From the NCBI GenBank assembly GCA_963785755.1, contig CAWAXG010000039.1, positions 533,910 to 597,909 on the forward strand: a stretch of 64,000 nucleotides of DNA. The letters are read 5' to 3'. The stretch comes from JACCXG01 sp963785755. Lineage in GTDB: Bacteria > Acidobacteriota > Vicinamibacteria > Vicinamibacterales > 2-12-FULL-66-21. Below, in pieces: positions 9,721 through 20,998 of the stretch; within the stretch, counting starts at the first letter, position 1, and each line of letters starts with the position of its first letter. Made by a program: the position numbers and the translations under genes. A model generated the notes under the pieces. That model did no database searches. It saw only the letters and a program-made list of their open reading frames with translations, and was not told the origin of the DNA.

Positions 9721-10649
9721 ATGCCGATGCATCGCCGCGATTTCCTGAAACAGGGCTCCGCGGCTCTGGCGAGTCCGCTGTTCGTAACTGTCGCTCCCTC
9801 GACGGTCACTGGGGACGCCCGTGCAGGCCGATCCACTGGCGCGAATCGGCATCGCGACGTGGAGCTTCCGGCACCTGCTGGCCGCCGGCCGGAATGACAA
9901 AATGCCCGCGGCGGAGCGGGCGGTCATGACCGCGCTCGACGCGCCGAAGTTCGTCCGCGAGGAACTCGGGCTGCGCCAGCTCGAGATCATCATCAACCAT
10001 CTCGACGAGCGCACCATGGCGTACGCGGAACGCGTCCGTGCCGCGGCCGACAAAGCCGGCGTTCAGTTCATCAACTTTCAGCTCGGCGGGCAGATGTCCG
10101 CTGCGGACCCGGCGGTGCGGGCAAAGTCCATCGAGGAAATCAAGGAAGGCATGCGCATCGCCGCCGCGCTCGGCGCTCCGACCGGTGCGCGCCGATGTCG
10201 GCGGCAAGCAGGGTGAGCCCCTCGATCTGGCCATCACCGCCGATTCCTACAAGCAGCTCGTCGAGTTCGGCAGCACCATCAAGGTCATGCCGATGCCGGA
10301 AAATCACGGCGGACACAGCACCGATCCCGACACGCTCGTGTCGATCATGAAAGCGATCGATCCACGCATACGCGCCATCGTGGATTGGGGAAACTTCCGG
10401 GTCGAGAACCAGGCGCAGCGGATCGAGTCGACCCGCAAGCTGCTGCCTTACACCGGCCTCGTCTCGGCGAAGGTCGATCGCTTCGACGCCGACTACCGGC
10501 CGGGCTACGACGTTGCGGAGCTCGTCCGCCTCGTGGAGGCGAGCGGGTACAAAGGCAAGTACTCGATCGAGATCACGAACGCTCCTCCCGACATCGTCAA
10601 GGGCGCTCGTGCCGCGACGGAGATCATTCGAGCAACCCTCGCGGGCTGA
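9721..10649 (+). CDS. Tat-exported sugar phosphate isomerase/epimerase-like TIM barrel, frameshifted
   Basis: Xylose-isomerase-like TIM-barrel protein (AP endonuclease 2 fold), likely exported and acting on a sugar or sugar acid. The start at 9721 encodes a twin-arginine signal (HRRDFLKQGSAALASPLF). The frame changes near 9815, the body then reads IGIATWSFRHLLAAGR and FINFQLGGQMSA, and it changes again near 10190. The third piece carries MPENHGGHSTDP, IDPRIRAIVDWGNFR and YSIEIT, which hold the usual metal-binding Glu, His and Asp residues of this fold. Joined length is about 308 residues. The shifts look like single-base errors. It lies downstream of the ThuA-like gene, a pairing compatible with sugar metabolism. 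Confidence 0.72.
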
Positions 10650-10760
10650 TGGTCGCGGGAGAGTCGTCGTTCCTGCCGCTTACGGTCGCAGCCTGACGGC
10701 GCTATGGCCCGAGTGGCGGGCGTGGATCAGATCGCCCGTGTGATGTCGAAGCTTGGATGG

Positions 10761-13681
10761 CTACCGGAAGTTCTCCACCATCATGAGATCGCTCGAGGCG
10801 CTGTCCACTCGCGTAAAGAGAACCGTCCGGCCGTCCGATGATACGGCAAGGCCCATCGCAAGAGGACCGGGGAGGTCCGCCACGACTGTCGACTTCTCGC
10901 TCGCGAAGTCGAAGAATTGCAGCCGAAACTGCTCTTCTGATCTCAGGAACCCGAAGCCACTCTGAAGCCCCCACAGGGCGCGCCCATCGCCTCCGTACCG
11001 TTCGACGTAATAGATCCCCCTGTCGAGGACCTGAAAGGCCCGCGCGCTGACCCCGTCCAGTAACTTCTGTGGGCGGCCACTGGCCGGCATCCGCCACAGG
11101 CTGCTCGGCGCGTGGTGCGCCTGTGTGTAGTAGAGGTGCCCGTCCTTCGATTCGAGTGCGACCACGCCGCCGTTCCGTGTCACCTGCTCGGCATCGCCAC
11201 CTGACACCGGCATCTTCCAGATCTCGAACACACCGCTTCGCTTCGAGGTGAAGTAGATGAACCTGCCGTCCGTGGAGAAACTGGGGATGCTGTCTTCGCC
11301 CGGGTCGAACGTCAGACGCCGCGGCATTCCACCAGAGGCAGCCACAACGTAGATCTCCCACTGTCCTTCGGCGTTCGAATCGAAGGCGATCCATTGTCCG
11401 TCCAGCGACCAGCGTGGAGACCCTGAGCTGGTCCCGCCCATCGACGTGAGCGGCACAGAATTCGCGCCGTCCGGATCCGCGATCCAGATCTCGCTCGAGC
11501 CCGTGCGCGTCGACCGGAAAGCTACCCGCTTGCCGTCCGGAGAGATCTGCGGGCTCGCATCGAGCCTGGTCGACGTGATGGACCGCACGGGACCAGAAGA
11601 TGCGAGTGCGCCGGTTGCCGTCAGATCGAGACGCCAGATATTCGGATCGAAGGCCGCTCGAGCGAAGGCCAACCGGGTGGACCTGGTGAATGCGGATCGG
11701 GACAGCACCGGCATGAACGCGTCCTGCCCCGCCAGGGGCACCGGGGCCGCCGACTGGCCACCTGACGCCTGGATCCTCCAGAGAGCCCCGGCCGACGCGT
11801 AGACGAGTTCCTTCCCGTCCGGCGTCCAGGCGGGGGATGCAGTGTTCCCCAATGCCCGTTGGGTCAGGGGTTGAGGCGGCGTCGAGGCTCGGTAATGGTC
11901 TCCGATCCCGATGACGTTGAGCTCGTGGCCCCTGATGAACGCCACCGTGCGCCCGTCGGGCGACACGGCCGGCGCCGTGTCGAACACGTCGGCCGCGGGC
12001 GGATAGGTCAGGGCCTGCTTTTCGAGGGTTTCGATCGACATCACGAACAATGCGTCCGGCTTGTCAGGAGCCGGTGAATGCACGACGACGAGCGCGCGGC
12101 TGTCGGGAAACCACGAGAGATATGGCGGGATGGCATTGTTCTGTCGGATGTGAATCTCGCCAAGCGACCGTTCCTGCCCGCCGTGCGGCGGGACCAGTAT
12201 CACCTTGCTCGGACCGGGGGCTCCACCGCGGATAAACGCGATCCACTGGTTGTCTGGCGACCAGGCCGGACTGAAATCCCGTTCCGGGTGGAAAGTCCGG
12301 CGCTGTTCGCTGCCGGAGCCGATGCGCTGTACGTAGATGTCGAAGTTGTCCTGATTGGTCCCCGACCACGCGAACGCGACATGGTCGCCGTCGGGGGCGA
12401 GCGTCGGGGTCGCTTCCGTTCCGGGCAGCGTAGTGATCGGCACCACGCGCGGAGGCGGGATGCTTTCCGGTGATACGCGTGGAATCGACAGGCGAAGTAC
12501 GCGGCAATGAGCGCCGCAGCCACGGGCAACAGCATCCAGCCCCATCGTCGTCCCGATCCGGCGCGCGAAGTCCGTTGCAGCGTTGCGCCACGGGATTCCT
12601 CTCGGACGTCCTCGAGCGCGACTTTGACGTCCGCGATGGCTTGATGGCGACGCCCCGGATCCTTCCGAAGACAGTGCGCGACGATTTTCTCGACGCCGGC
12701 GGGGACCGCTGGCACGAGCTGCGTCATCGGGATCGGATCGTGACTGAGGATCTGTGCCGCGGCCGACCGGTTCGGATCGGCGCCAAACGCCTGGCGGCCG
12801 GTGAGCATCTCGTAGAGCAGCGATCCGAAGCTGAAGACGTCGGAACGCGCATCGGCCTTCCGGCCTTCGATCTGCTCCGGAGACATGTACGGCAAGGTGC
12901 CGATGACCATTCCGGTACGCGTCAGCGACCTATCGCGCGGCGCCGGGCTCAGAACGTCGTTCGGGTCCTGGGGTGCCCGGAGCTGCGCCAGGCCGAAGTC
13001 GAGCAGCTTCACGCCGGACCTCGTCACCATCACGTTCGACGGCTTCAGGTCGCGATGGACGATGCCCTGGGCATGCGCCGCCGCGAGCGCGTCGGCGATG
13101 TCGATCGCGTCGCGCAAGGCTTCGTCGATCGCCAGCGGGCCGCGCGCCAACCGGGACGCGAGCGTCTCGCCGTCGAGGAGCTCCAGCACGAGGAACGGCA
13201 CCTCGCGTCCGTCCACCTGCGCCGTGCCCAGGTCGTGCACCGTACAAATGTGGGGATGAGAGAGCCTGGAGATCGCGCGCGCTTCGCGCTCGAATCGTTC
13301 ACGGCCGCGCGCCGCGAGGTCGAGCTCGGGAGAGAGCACTTTGATGGCGACGAACCGATCCAGGCGAGTGTCGCGGGCGCGATAGACCTCGCCCATGCCG
13401 CCGGCACCGAGTGGTTCGAGGATCTCGAACGCGGCGAGCCGGGTGCCCGGCTGGAACCGCGGCAGCTCGAGAAGGGATCCGTCGTCGCCAACGGGACCGG
13501 GCGCCGGGTCCTTCAAGAAGCCGCCGGCCCGTTCGTGCGCCGCAAGGAGGGACTCGACCTCGGCGCGGATCGCCGGATCGTCGATGCGCTCGCGCAGGAA
13601 GGCCGCGCGCTCGCCCGGCGGGCGATCCAGGGCGGCTTCGAACAGCGCCCGCAGCGAATCCCAGCTCGATCGCGCGATCAT
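10761..13681 (-). CDS. Ser/Thr protein kinase with TolB/WD40-like propeller, one frameshift
   Basis: Membrane kinase-propeller of about 970 residues. The start at 13681 (MIARSSWDSLRALFEAAL) opens a helical N-terminal module of about 90 residues (ESLLAAHERAGGFL), frequent ahead of such kinases. The kinase domain follows: GAGGMGEVY, VAIKVL, HRDLKPSN, DFGLAQ and the activation-loop end GTLPYMSPEQ. A membrane helix (WGWMLLPVAAALIAAYFA) comes next, where the frame changes near 12500. The propeller then shows repeated SPDN, SPDGRT, TPDGK, SPDGKR and STDGRF blades, ending DLMMVENFR. Ligand and target are unknown. It is transcribed away from the next gene, with a 202-base gap containing no clear promoter. 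Confidence 0.85.
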
Positions 13682-13883
13682 GCCGGCCAGCCCTCGCATC
13701 CCGGCGTGTCCCACGCCGGGACGTCTCTTATATCTCAACTATCTCAGCGACGGCGCGTCCGTGCTGCTGACGTTACGCAGCAATCGCGTACTCGGCACAA
13801 CTCAACAATACCCACTATTTGGTGCATCGGGTGCAGAAAGGCGGCGCACAATGCGGGTTCACGCACCCACGCGGGAGGGCCCC

Positions 13884-14833
13884 ATGGTCTCAGTGCGGAA
13901 CCGCCTCAAGGGCATCGGCGAACCGTCACCTTCCCATAAGCCGCTGGCGTTTCGCGCGTCGTTCGGCCGCAGAACTCCACACAGCATGCGAATGGCACTG
14001 GATGGGATGACCGATCCTGGTCTGGCGGCATGGCAGTACCTGGGCCGCACGTTCAAGTCCGAGAACAACGCGGACTCGACGAAGCTCAGGGGATGGCGAC
14101 CGATGGGGCGGGCTGGTATCTCAGCTCGAACGGCAGCAAGCGCGTCGTCAAATTCGACGATCAGTGGAACCGCCTGTTCACCGTCTCGCCCACCAGCACT
14201 ATCTGGGACGAGATGTGGAACGATCCGACCCGATACGACGCCAAGGACGATTGGGGCGCGGGTCACGACAATCCACATCTCGGCGCACTGTGTTTCTACC
14301 AGGACACGCTTTACGTCCCCGTGCAGGGTCCTCGCGGCGTCTGGCGCATCAATCTGAAAACCGCTGCGCAGACGTGGCTGCATCCGTCGAAGTTGCCCGA
14401 CAACGATCTGTTTCCCTGGTGTGATGTCCACCCGGCCACGGGCATGCTCTACACGGCGAACTATCGCACGCCAGACGTCCTGCATGCCTACGATCGAGAG
14501 ACGCTGCAGTATCGTCCCGAGCACAACGTGCCGTTGGCCACGCCGGCCATCTATCTCGATAAGGTGCAGGGGGGAACGTTCACGGATCGAGGACGCCTGA
14601 TCCTCGTGCGCTACAGCTACAACGCCATGTTCTGCTACTCATCCCTCAACGGGCACTGCTTCGGGTCCAGGCAGATTGGCGAAGACTGGTCGGAGGTGGA
14701 GTCCGTGACCGTACGGCCCTGGAACTTTCAGGGCGGCCACGCATCGGTGCATGTCTTCGAGCTCGACAACGATGCCGGCGGCGACGATTGCTATCTGCAC
14801 TGCTTCGAGGTCCCCGATCCATCCAGATTGTGA
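13884..14833 (+). CDS. Unknown protein, probable beta-propeller, frameshifted near the N-terminus
   Basis: I do not recognise a named family. The start at 13884 (MVSVRNRLKGIGEPS) is in a different frame from the main body, which becomes readable after about 14090 (GMATDGAGWYLSSNGSKRVVKF). The body contains repeated strand-like units with Trp, Asp and His, such as HLGALCFYQDTLYVPVQGP, WCDVHPATGMLYTANYR and NFQGGHASVHVFELD. This suggests a six-bladed propeller like those of SMP-30/NHL-type proteins. No signal peptide is visible. The next gene starts 39 bases downstream with a strong ribosome binding site, so the two are probably co-transcribed. Function is not assigned. Confidence 0.55.
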
Positions 14834-14872
14834 GCGCCCGGATCGGTGCGCTCAGGCGAAAGAGAGGAGAAC

Positions 14873-16104
14873 ATGTCAGCTCCACTCGACGGAAAGGTCG
14901 ACATCCTTTCGGCGCCCCTGCCTTCGGGGCACGTGACCATCACGCTCGACGGGACCGCCGGAGACATCCTGGCCGGAGGAAGCGGCCAGGCCGGAGCGGC
15001 CGTGGTTCGCAACGCCGACGGCAAGGTGATCGTGCGGCTCGCGAGCACGTCGCTCTTCCGCACGCCGATCGGCACGACACCAAGCGGAGGCGGCATCGCC
15101 TTGTTCAACACGAGCGGTCAGTCGACCATCTCCCTCACAACCGCCGGCGATGTCGTAGTCGGAGGCGGCGACGTTGACGGCGACCTCGTGTTGAAGTCGA
15201 AGGACGGGCAGACGGCGGTCGCCATTCGCGCCGCCGGCGCCGGCCAGGGCGTCTCCATCCGAGACGCTGCCGGGAAGGAGATCGTGTCGCTGCACGGCGA
15301 TGCGGCGGAGAACATCCACGTGCGGGATCACACCGGCAAGCCGGTGCTGAATTTTGTCGGGAGCGCGTTCGACAACAAGGCGGCGGCCCTGTGGATCGGC
15401 ACGCACACCGCCGACGGCGGCAAGAAGGGGGCCCTCGTCGTGTGAGGGGCCGGATGGGCAACGATGCGATCGTCCTCAACGGCGGAGAGGGCGAAAACAT
15501 GTTCATCCGGGACGCCGGCAACAGACCGGTGTTCAACTTCGCCGGCGACGCCTTCGACGGAAAGATAGCCGGACTCTGGATTGGCGCGCCAAGGGGCGAC
15601 GGCGGCAAGAAACCGGGACTGATTGTGCTCAGGGACAACGAGGGAACGGACTCGATTGTCCTGGACGGCGCGCAGGGCGATATCGTGTTCAACAACGCGG
15701 ACTGCGCCGAGGAGTTCGACGTCACCGAGGTCGCTGGCGTCGAACCCGGTGTGGTCATGGTCATCGACGAGGATGGCCGCCTCCGTCCGAGCTCTCGCGA
15801 GTACGACAGGAAGGTCGCCGGGGTCGTGGCGGGAGCCTCCGGCTGCCGGCCGGCAATCGTGCTCGGGCGGCAGCCCTCGAGCAGCAACCGGTATCCCATT
15901 GCCTTGAGCGGTCGCACGTTCTGCCGGGTGGATGCGACCTATACGCCCATCGACGTGGGTGACATGCTGACGACGTCGCCCACGCCCGGGCACGCCATGA
16001 AGGCGACGGATCCGGCGCGCGCTTTCGGCGCGGTGATCGGCAAGGCGCTGCGCCCGCTCCGCAAGGACCAGGATCTGATTCCGATACTGGTCTCGCTCCA
16101 GTGA
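14873..16104 (+). CDS. Beta-helix-like repeat protein with tail-fibre-like C-terminal domain, one frameshift
   Basis: Protein of about 410 residues, read in two frames joined near 15443 (…KKGALVV, then GNDAIVLNGGEGENM). The first two thirds are short imperfect repeats of about 35 residues, with signatures such as RDAAGKEIVSLHGD, RDHTGKPVLNFVGSAFD, RDAGNRPVFNFAGDAFD and DSIVLDGAQGDI, typical of stacked beta-helices. The last 130 residues (PGVVMVIDEDGRLRPSS, VDATYTPIDVGDMLTTS, PGHAMKATDPARAFGAVIGK) resemble the C-terminal domain of many tail-fibre-like or secreted repeat proteins. GAGGAG at 14862-14867 gives a strong ribosome binding site. No signal peptide is seen. Function is unknown; a surface or contractile-particle fibre is one possibility. 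Confidence 0.6.
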
Positions 16105-16137
16105 GGCCGGACAATCTGTCTCGCTGCGGCGGTGAGC

Positions 16138-16179
16138 CGCTCACTTGTGTGATGACTGCCTCAGCGACACAAGTGAGCG
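16138..16179. terminator. Perfect 13-bp inverted repeat between convergent genes
   Basis: CGCTCACTTGTGT at 16138-16150 is exactly complementary to ACACAAGTGAGCG at 16167-16179, with a 16-base loop. It begins 34 bases after the stop of the repeat-protein gene and sits just before the end of the converging kinase remnant. It probably acts as a bidirectional terminator, although it lacks a T-run. Confidence 0.5.
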
Positions 16180-16186
16180 CCCGAAC

Positions 16187-16660
16187 TTAGCGAACGGCCG
16201 GCCGCGGCCGCGCGGCAGGTGCCGGGGCTGAACCCCGAACCGCGGCGGCGAACGCCTCGGAGAGACCGTCGATCCGCCAGAACTCCGTCAGCCACTCCGC
16301 GTCCAGGAACGCGAGCTGCCGGCCGTCCGGATGGACGCTGATGTCGGCAAACGTCTTGACGAAGATGCCGAGCGGTGTCGGTTCCGCTGCCCTGCGCGTG
16401 TCGAGCTCGAACAGCTGAATGGTTCCGGTTCCGGCATTCCGTTCGCCAGAAAGAGCGCATCGGATCCCGGCTTCCACGCAAGCTCAGTTCAATCCGTTCG
16501 TCGGGCCGCAGAGTCAGCGCCACACGCTCCCTCTCCCGTGCGCTGATTGCACCTTCAGCACGAACGAGGTTCCTTCGCGCGCGGCGACGCGCCTGAGCCC
16601 GTTGGCGGCGCTGCGGCACGAATAGAGACACATCAACTTCCAACCTCTCCGCCTTCGCGC
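16187..16660 (-). pseudogene. C-terminal remnant of a TolB/WD40-like propeller gene
   Basis: Only the last blades of a TolB-type propeller survive, split over at least three frames. Recognisable pieces are VSLFVPQRR and TLRPDERIEL in the upstream half, and FVKTFADISVHPDGRQLAFLD then EWLTEFWRIDGL at the end. The kinase domain and early blades are absent. It resembles the C-terminal ends of the full kinase-propeller genes elsewhere in the window, so it is probably the scar of one deleted copy. Confidence 0.5.
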
Positions 16661-16831
16661 GCATGCTTCGACTTGCGCGCTACGGCGAGACCTCGCCCGA
16701 GCGTGCCCGGCGGCGTCGGGCGTGGGCACGGGAGGCGGGAAACTCCCAACGCCCAAAGGATTCCCGGTCGATCCTTTTGCCGGCTATCATCCGGCCGACG
16801 TCGAAGCTCTACGCTTGAATCGGAGGCCGCG

Positions 16832-18250
16832 ATGCGTCTCGGTGTGTACGCGGGTATGTTGGTGTCCACTCTCCTGAGCTCGCCCGCGTCTCCGCAGCAG
16901 CCTGCGGTGAACTGGACCTCGCAGCACGCCGAGATCCTCGGCACTTCCGGGCGCTGGTGCAGATCGATACCAGCAACCCTCCCGGGAACGAAGTCAAAGT
17001 CGTCGAGTATCTCGAGAAGGTCCTCGCGGCCGAGGGAATTCCGTCCACGAGGTTCGCGCTCGATCCCAACCGCCCGAATCTCGTCGCGCGGCTGAAAGGC
17101 AACGGCTCGAAGCGCCCGGTGCTGCTGCTGGCACACACCGACGTCGTCGGCGTGCAGCGCGACAAATGGCCAGTGGATCCGTTCGGCGGGATTCTGCGGG
17201 ATGGCTACGTGTGGGGCCGCGGCACGACCGACGACAAGGACAACCTGACGGCCAACCTCATGGCGTTCCTGCTGATCAAGCGCTCAGGCGAGCCGCTCGA
17301 TCGCGATCTGATCTTCCTGGCCGAGTCCGGCGAGGAGGCCGATCCGACCGGCGTCGGCATTCGCTTCATGGTGGATCGGCACTTCGACGCCATCGACGCG
17401 GAGTTCGCGATTGCCGAGGGCAACGGCGCCACCATCGACGACGGACGCGTCGCACCGTGCAGATCCGACCACCGAGAAAGTACCGCGGCGGATCCGGCTG
17501 ATCGCGACCGGCACCTCCGGCCACGGTTCCGTCCCGCGCCTCGACAATGCGGTCACCCGCCTGGCCAGAGCTGTCGAGAAGGTGGGCAGCTGGGAGACGC
17601 CGATGCGCCTCAACGAGACGACGCGGCTGTACTTCGAGAAGCTCGCGTCGATCAGCACGCCCGAGCAGGCGGCGCGATACCGGAGCCTGCTCGATCCGCA
17701 ACGCTCCGCCGCGGCCCAGCGTTACCTTGCCGAGCACGAACCGGTCCACTATTCCGCGCTGCGAACGTCGCTCGTGCCGACGATGCTGCAGGCGGGAATT
17801 GGCCCGAACGTGATTCCTTCCACGGCGGAAGCGGTGATCGACATTCGGATCCTGCCCGACGAAGACCTCCCGGCTCTCACCGCCGAGATGACCGCTCGCA
17901 TCGGCGACCCCGCGGTCAGGATCGAGCCGCTGCCAATCACGCGTCCGGTCGCGCCTCCGTCCCCGATCGACTCATCGATGTACCGGGCACTCGAGCAGGC
18001 TGCGCAGCGCGTCTATCCAGGCGCGACGGTGCTCCCGAGCATGATGAACGGGGCCACCGACATGGCGCAGCTCCGCGCCAGAGGCGTGTCTTCTTACGGC
18101 GTCGGACCGGCGATGACCGGCAACGACTTCGTCCAGCACGGCTGGCACTCGGACGTGGAGCGGCTGCCGGAGGCCTCGCTCTATCAGTTCGTCCAGTTCC
18201 TGTGGTCGGCGGTGGTGGAGGTTGCTGTAACGAGCCGTATTAACAAGTAA
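16832..18250 (+). CDS. M20-family metallopeptidase, exported, two frameshifts
   Basis: Zinc-dependent exopeptidase or amidohydrolase of the M20 (carboxypeptidase Ss1/ArgE/DapE) family. ATG 16832 follows GGAGG (16822-16826) and opens a signal peptide (MRLGVYAGMLVSTLLSSPASP). The frame changes near 16950 and again near 17455. Metal-site motifs are present: LLLAHTDVV, GRGTTDDKDN and the catalytic glutamates in ESGEEADP. The dimerisation domain (TGTSGHGSVPRLDNAVTRL) and the late metal-site HGWHSDVERLPEASL follow in the third frame. Joined length is about 472 residues, normal for exported M20 peptidases. It ends 46 bases from the convergent phosphofructokinase gene. Substrate specificity is not readable. 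Confidence 0.8.
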
Positions 18251-18296
18251 CAGGTACCAAGGAGGAAGTACAACGGAACTTCACGGGACAATGGCA

Positions 18297-19589
18297 TCAC
18301 CGCATGTCCCACGGCTGACCGGTCGACGCGACCACATTGCTCCAGAGTGCATCCCCCGGGTCGATCTTCTTGCGCGCGGAGACCGCGAGCGAGATCGGCA
18401 CATGAGTGAAGTGGTGATTCCAGAAGCTGACGACCATGTTCGTGCGGCCGCTGAGGCCCGCGTGGACCGCGCTCTGCCCGAGGAGCAGGCAGAAGGCCGA
18501 GTCGTGCGCCGTCGCCGGCACGCTCCTGATGGTGTAGCTGGGATCGATGTACTTGAGGGTGATTGGCGTGCCGATCCGCTTGAAGTAGTCCGTGATCGCG
18601 TCGCGCAGCAAAGACGCCGATGTCGCCGTATTTGACGTTCCCGGACGCGTCGCGCTCCTGGCTCTTCGCCATCAGATCCTGGCCGGCGCCTTCTGCCACC
18701 ACGATCACCGCGTGGCCCCGGCGCTCGAGCCGTTGCTGCAGCGCTGCCAGGAACCGCTCGAGGGTGAACGGCACTTCGGGAACCAGGCAGAAGTTCACGT
18801 GGTTGTTCACCAGCGCTGAAAACGCCGCAATGAACCCCGAATCGCGGCCCATGAGCTTGACGAGGCCGATCCCGTTGCGCGCGGCTTCCGCCTCGGCGTT
18901 GGCCGCATCGGTCGCGCGCCACGCCTCGGTGACTGCCGTCTCGAATCCAAACGTCCGCCGCACGAACGAGATGTCGTTGTCGATCGTCTTCGGGATGCCG
19001 ATGACGCCGACCTGGAGCCCACGCCGCGCCGCTTCCTCGCCGATCTTCTGTGCCCCGCGAAGCGTCCCGTCGCCGCCGATCGCGAAGAGGATCCCGACGC
19101 CAAGCTCCTTCAGGTAGTCCGCCATCTCCCCGGCGTCCTGGGGTCCTCGGGACGACCCGAGTACCGAGCCGCCGCTCTCGTGGATCCGATGGACGGATTC
19201 CGGTGTCAACTCGAGCGGCTGGTGCCCGATCCGGCGCACGAGACCTTCGTAGCCGTAACGGAAGCCGTAGATCTTGTTCACCCCGTACTGGAGGCGCAGG
19301 CCCCGGACGACCGCGCGGATCACGTCGTTCAATCCGGGACAGAGACCGCCGCAGGTCACGATTCCGCACGCCAGCTTCGCCGGGTCGAAGAACAGCATGC
19401 GCCTCGGCCCGGCGGACTCCATCGCGGGCGGCGCCTCGCCCTTGTCCAGATAGGGTCTGATGCCCTCGAGCGTGGAGTGATAGAGCACGCGCTCGTCGTC
19501 GCCCGTGAACCGGACGCCGGATAGGGGCGACGGGACGCGGCACTCGCCGAGCCTTGCTATCGTGAAGTCGAGGAATCCTTGTCGGGCAT
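18297..19589 (-). CDS. pfkA: 6-phosphofructokinase, frameshifted at both ends
   Basis: Phosphorylates fructose 6-phosphate to fructose 1,6-bisphosphate in glycolysis. Family motifs are TCGGLCPGLNDVIRA (nucleotide binding), IGGDGTLRGA and PKTIDNDI, plus LMGRDSGFIAA. The glycine in GGDG favours ATP rather than pyrophosphate as donor, and the 430-residue length fits the longer TP0108-like clade. The start is ATG 19589 (MPDKDS), with a one-base shift near 19570 before DFTIARLGECRVPSPLSG. A second shift near 18610 leads into the C-terminal piece (DAITDYFKRIGTPITLKYIDPSY). Both shifts sit between well-conserved blocks, so sequencing error is likely. The aldolase gene lies 18 bases upstream on the same strand, giving an aldolase-PFK operon. 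Confidence 0.85.
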
Positions 19590-19607
19590 GCGGTCCTCAC
19601 CACCGGC

Positions 19608-20634
19608 TCATTGCATCATCGTCGTCCCGGCGGACCGCAGCTCCGTCGTCGCCTGCACCACGCGAGCGGCCATTGCCGTCTCGGCGCTGGTCATGTAGGG
19701 CCGCGGGTCGTAGGCTTTCTTGTTGCCGACGTTTCCGTCCACGCGCAGAACGCCGTCGTAATTCTTGAAGAAATGGTCGGCGATGGCGCGCGTGAACGCG
19801 TACTGCATGTCGGTGTCGATGTTCATCTTCACCACGCCGTAGTCCAGCGCCTCGTGGATGTCGCGGAGCTCCGATCCCGAGCCGCCGTGGAAGACGAAGT
19901 GGAACCGCGCCTCCTCGCCAAGCGCGGCGACGACGGCTTCCTGGCAGTCCTTGAGAATGGACGGTTTCAACTTGACCTGGCCGGGCTTGTAGACGCCGTG
20001 CACGTTGCCGAACGTCGCCGCGAGCAGGTAGGCCGCGCCTGACACCTTGCGCAGCCGACGCGCGACCTCCAGGGTGTCCGCCGGCGTCGTGTAGAGCTTC
20101 GCGGCGGCGCTCGCACTGACGCCGTCCTCCTCGCCTCCGACTGCTCCAACCTCGATTTCGAGGATCAGGTCGTTCTTCGTGAACCGCTCGAACAGCTTCA
20201 CGGCGATGTCGAGGTTGTCTTTGAGCGGCAGCGCGCTGCCGTCGAACATGTGGCCGGTGAACAGGTTGGGCTTGCCTGCGGCGCGCCGCCTTTCGGTCTC
20301 CTCCACGAGCGGTATCACGAAGTCGTCCAGCTTGGACGCCTGGCAATGGTCCGTGTGGAGCGCCACATAGACTGGATACTTCGCCGCCGCACGGTGGACA
20401 TGTTCGGCAAGCGAGATGGCGCCAAGCGCCATGTCCTTCACCGCGGCGCCCGACGCGAACGCGCCGCCTCCCGTCGAGACCTGGACGATCCCGTCGCTCT
20501 TGCTGTCAGCCAGCCCTTTCAACACGGCGTTGGCCGTGGTGAGCGAGGTCACGTTGACGGCCGGGTAGGCGAATCTTCCCTTGCGCGCGCGATCGAGCAT
20601 CTCGCAGGTACCGTTTATAGTCGGCGACTGGCAT
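19608..20634 (-). CDS. fbaA: Class II fructose-bisphosphate aldolase, one N-terminal frameshift
   Basis: Zinc-dependent aldolase that splits fructose 1,6-bisphosphate into dihydroxyacetone phosphate and glyceraldehyde 3-phosphate. Motifs include VALHTDHCQ (zinc ligand and catalytic Asp), the EIEVGAVGGEEDG loop, FGNVHGVYKPG and FHGGSGS, with GVVKMNIDTDMQ for phosphate binding. Length (about 340 residues) matches the long FbaA-type group. The start is ATG 20634 (MPVADY), with a one-base shift near 20618 before TCEMLDRARKGRFAYP. It is first in a minus-strand pair with phosphofructokinase. Confidence 0.88.
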
Positions 20635-20998
20635 CGGAGACCTCCGTCATTTCTTCGCGATGACTGCGATGATGCGGTCACGCACTCGCGGCCTCCGCGG
20701 CGACCGTTTCTTTATGGAAACCCGCCGCGGAATTCGTCGGCGTTGTCTCCTCAGCAACCCGGCAGGCCGCCGGAGCCCAGGCGTCGCCGCTGTTCGTCGA
20801 TATGGATAGCTCGAGCTTCATGCTCTGCCGCCCGCCGCGCCGCCCAACTCCATCCGGCCGGAGGTCCTCCGGAAAAACAACAACGTTGGCCCCTCTAATC
20901 CCGCGTTTGGAGCCATGTCCGGCCTTCCTGCAAAGAGCTTGCTGTTCGATCGCAGGGCACCGGCTTTGCGTAATGGGCCGACAACGGCGGGGAGAAGC
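20635..20998. other. Divergent intergenic region between aldolase and lactate dehydrogenase genes
   Basis: A 364-base stretch with no supported gene. It separates two divergent glycolytic transcripts, so it should contain both promoters. GGGGAGAAGC just before ATG 20999 gives a plausible ribosome binding site for lactate dehydrogenase. I see no clear -35/-10 pair, operator palindrome or riboswitch. Confidence 0.5.
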
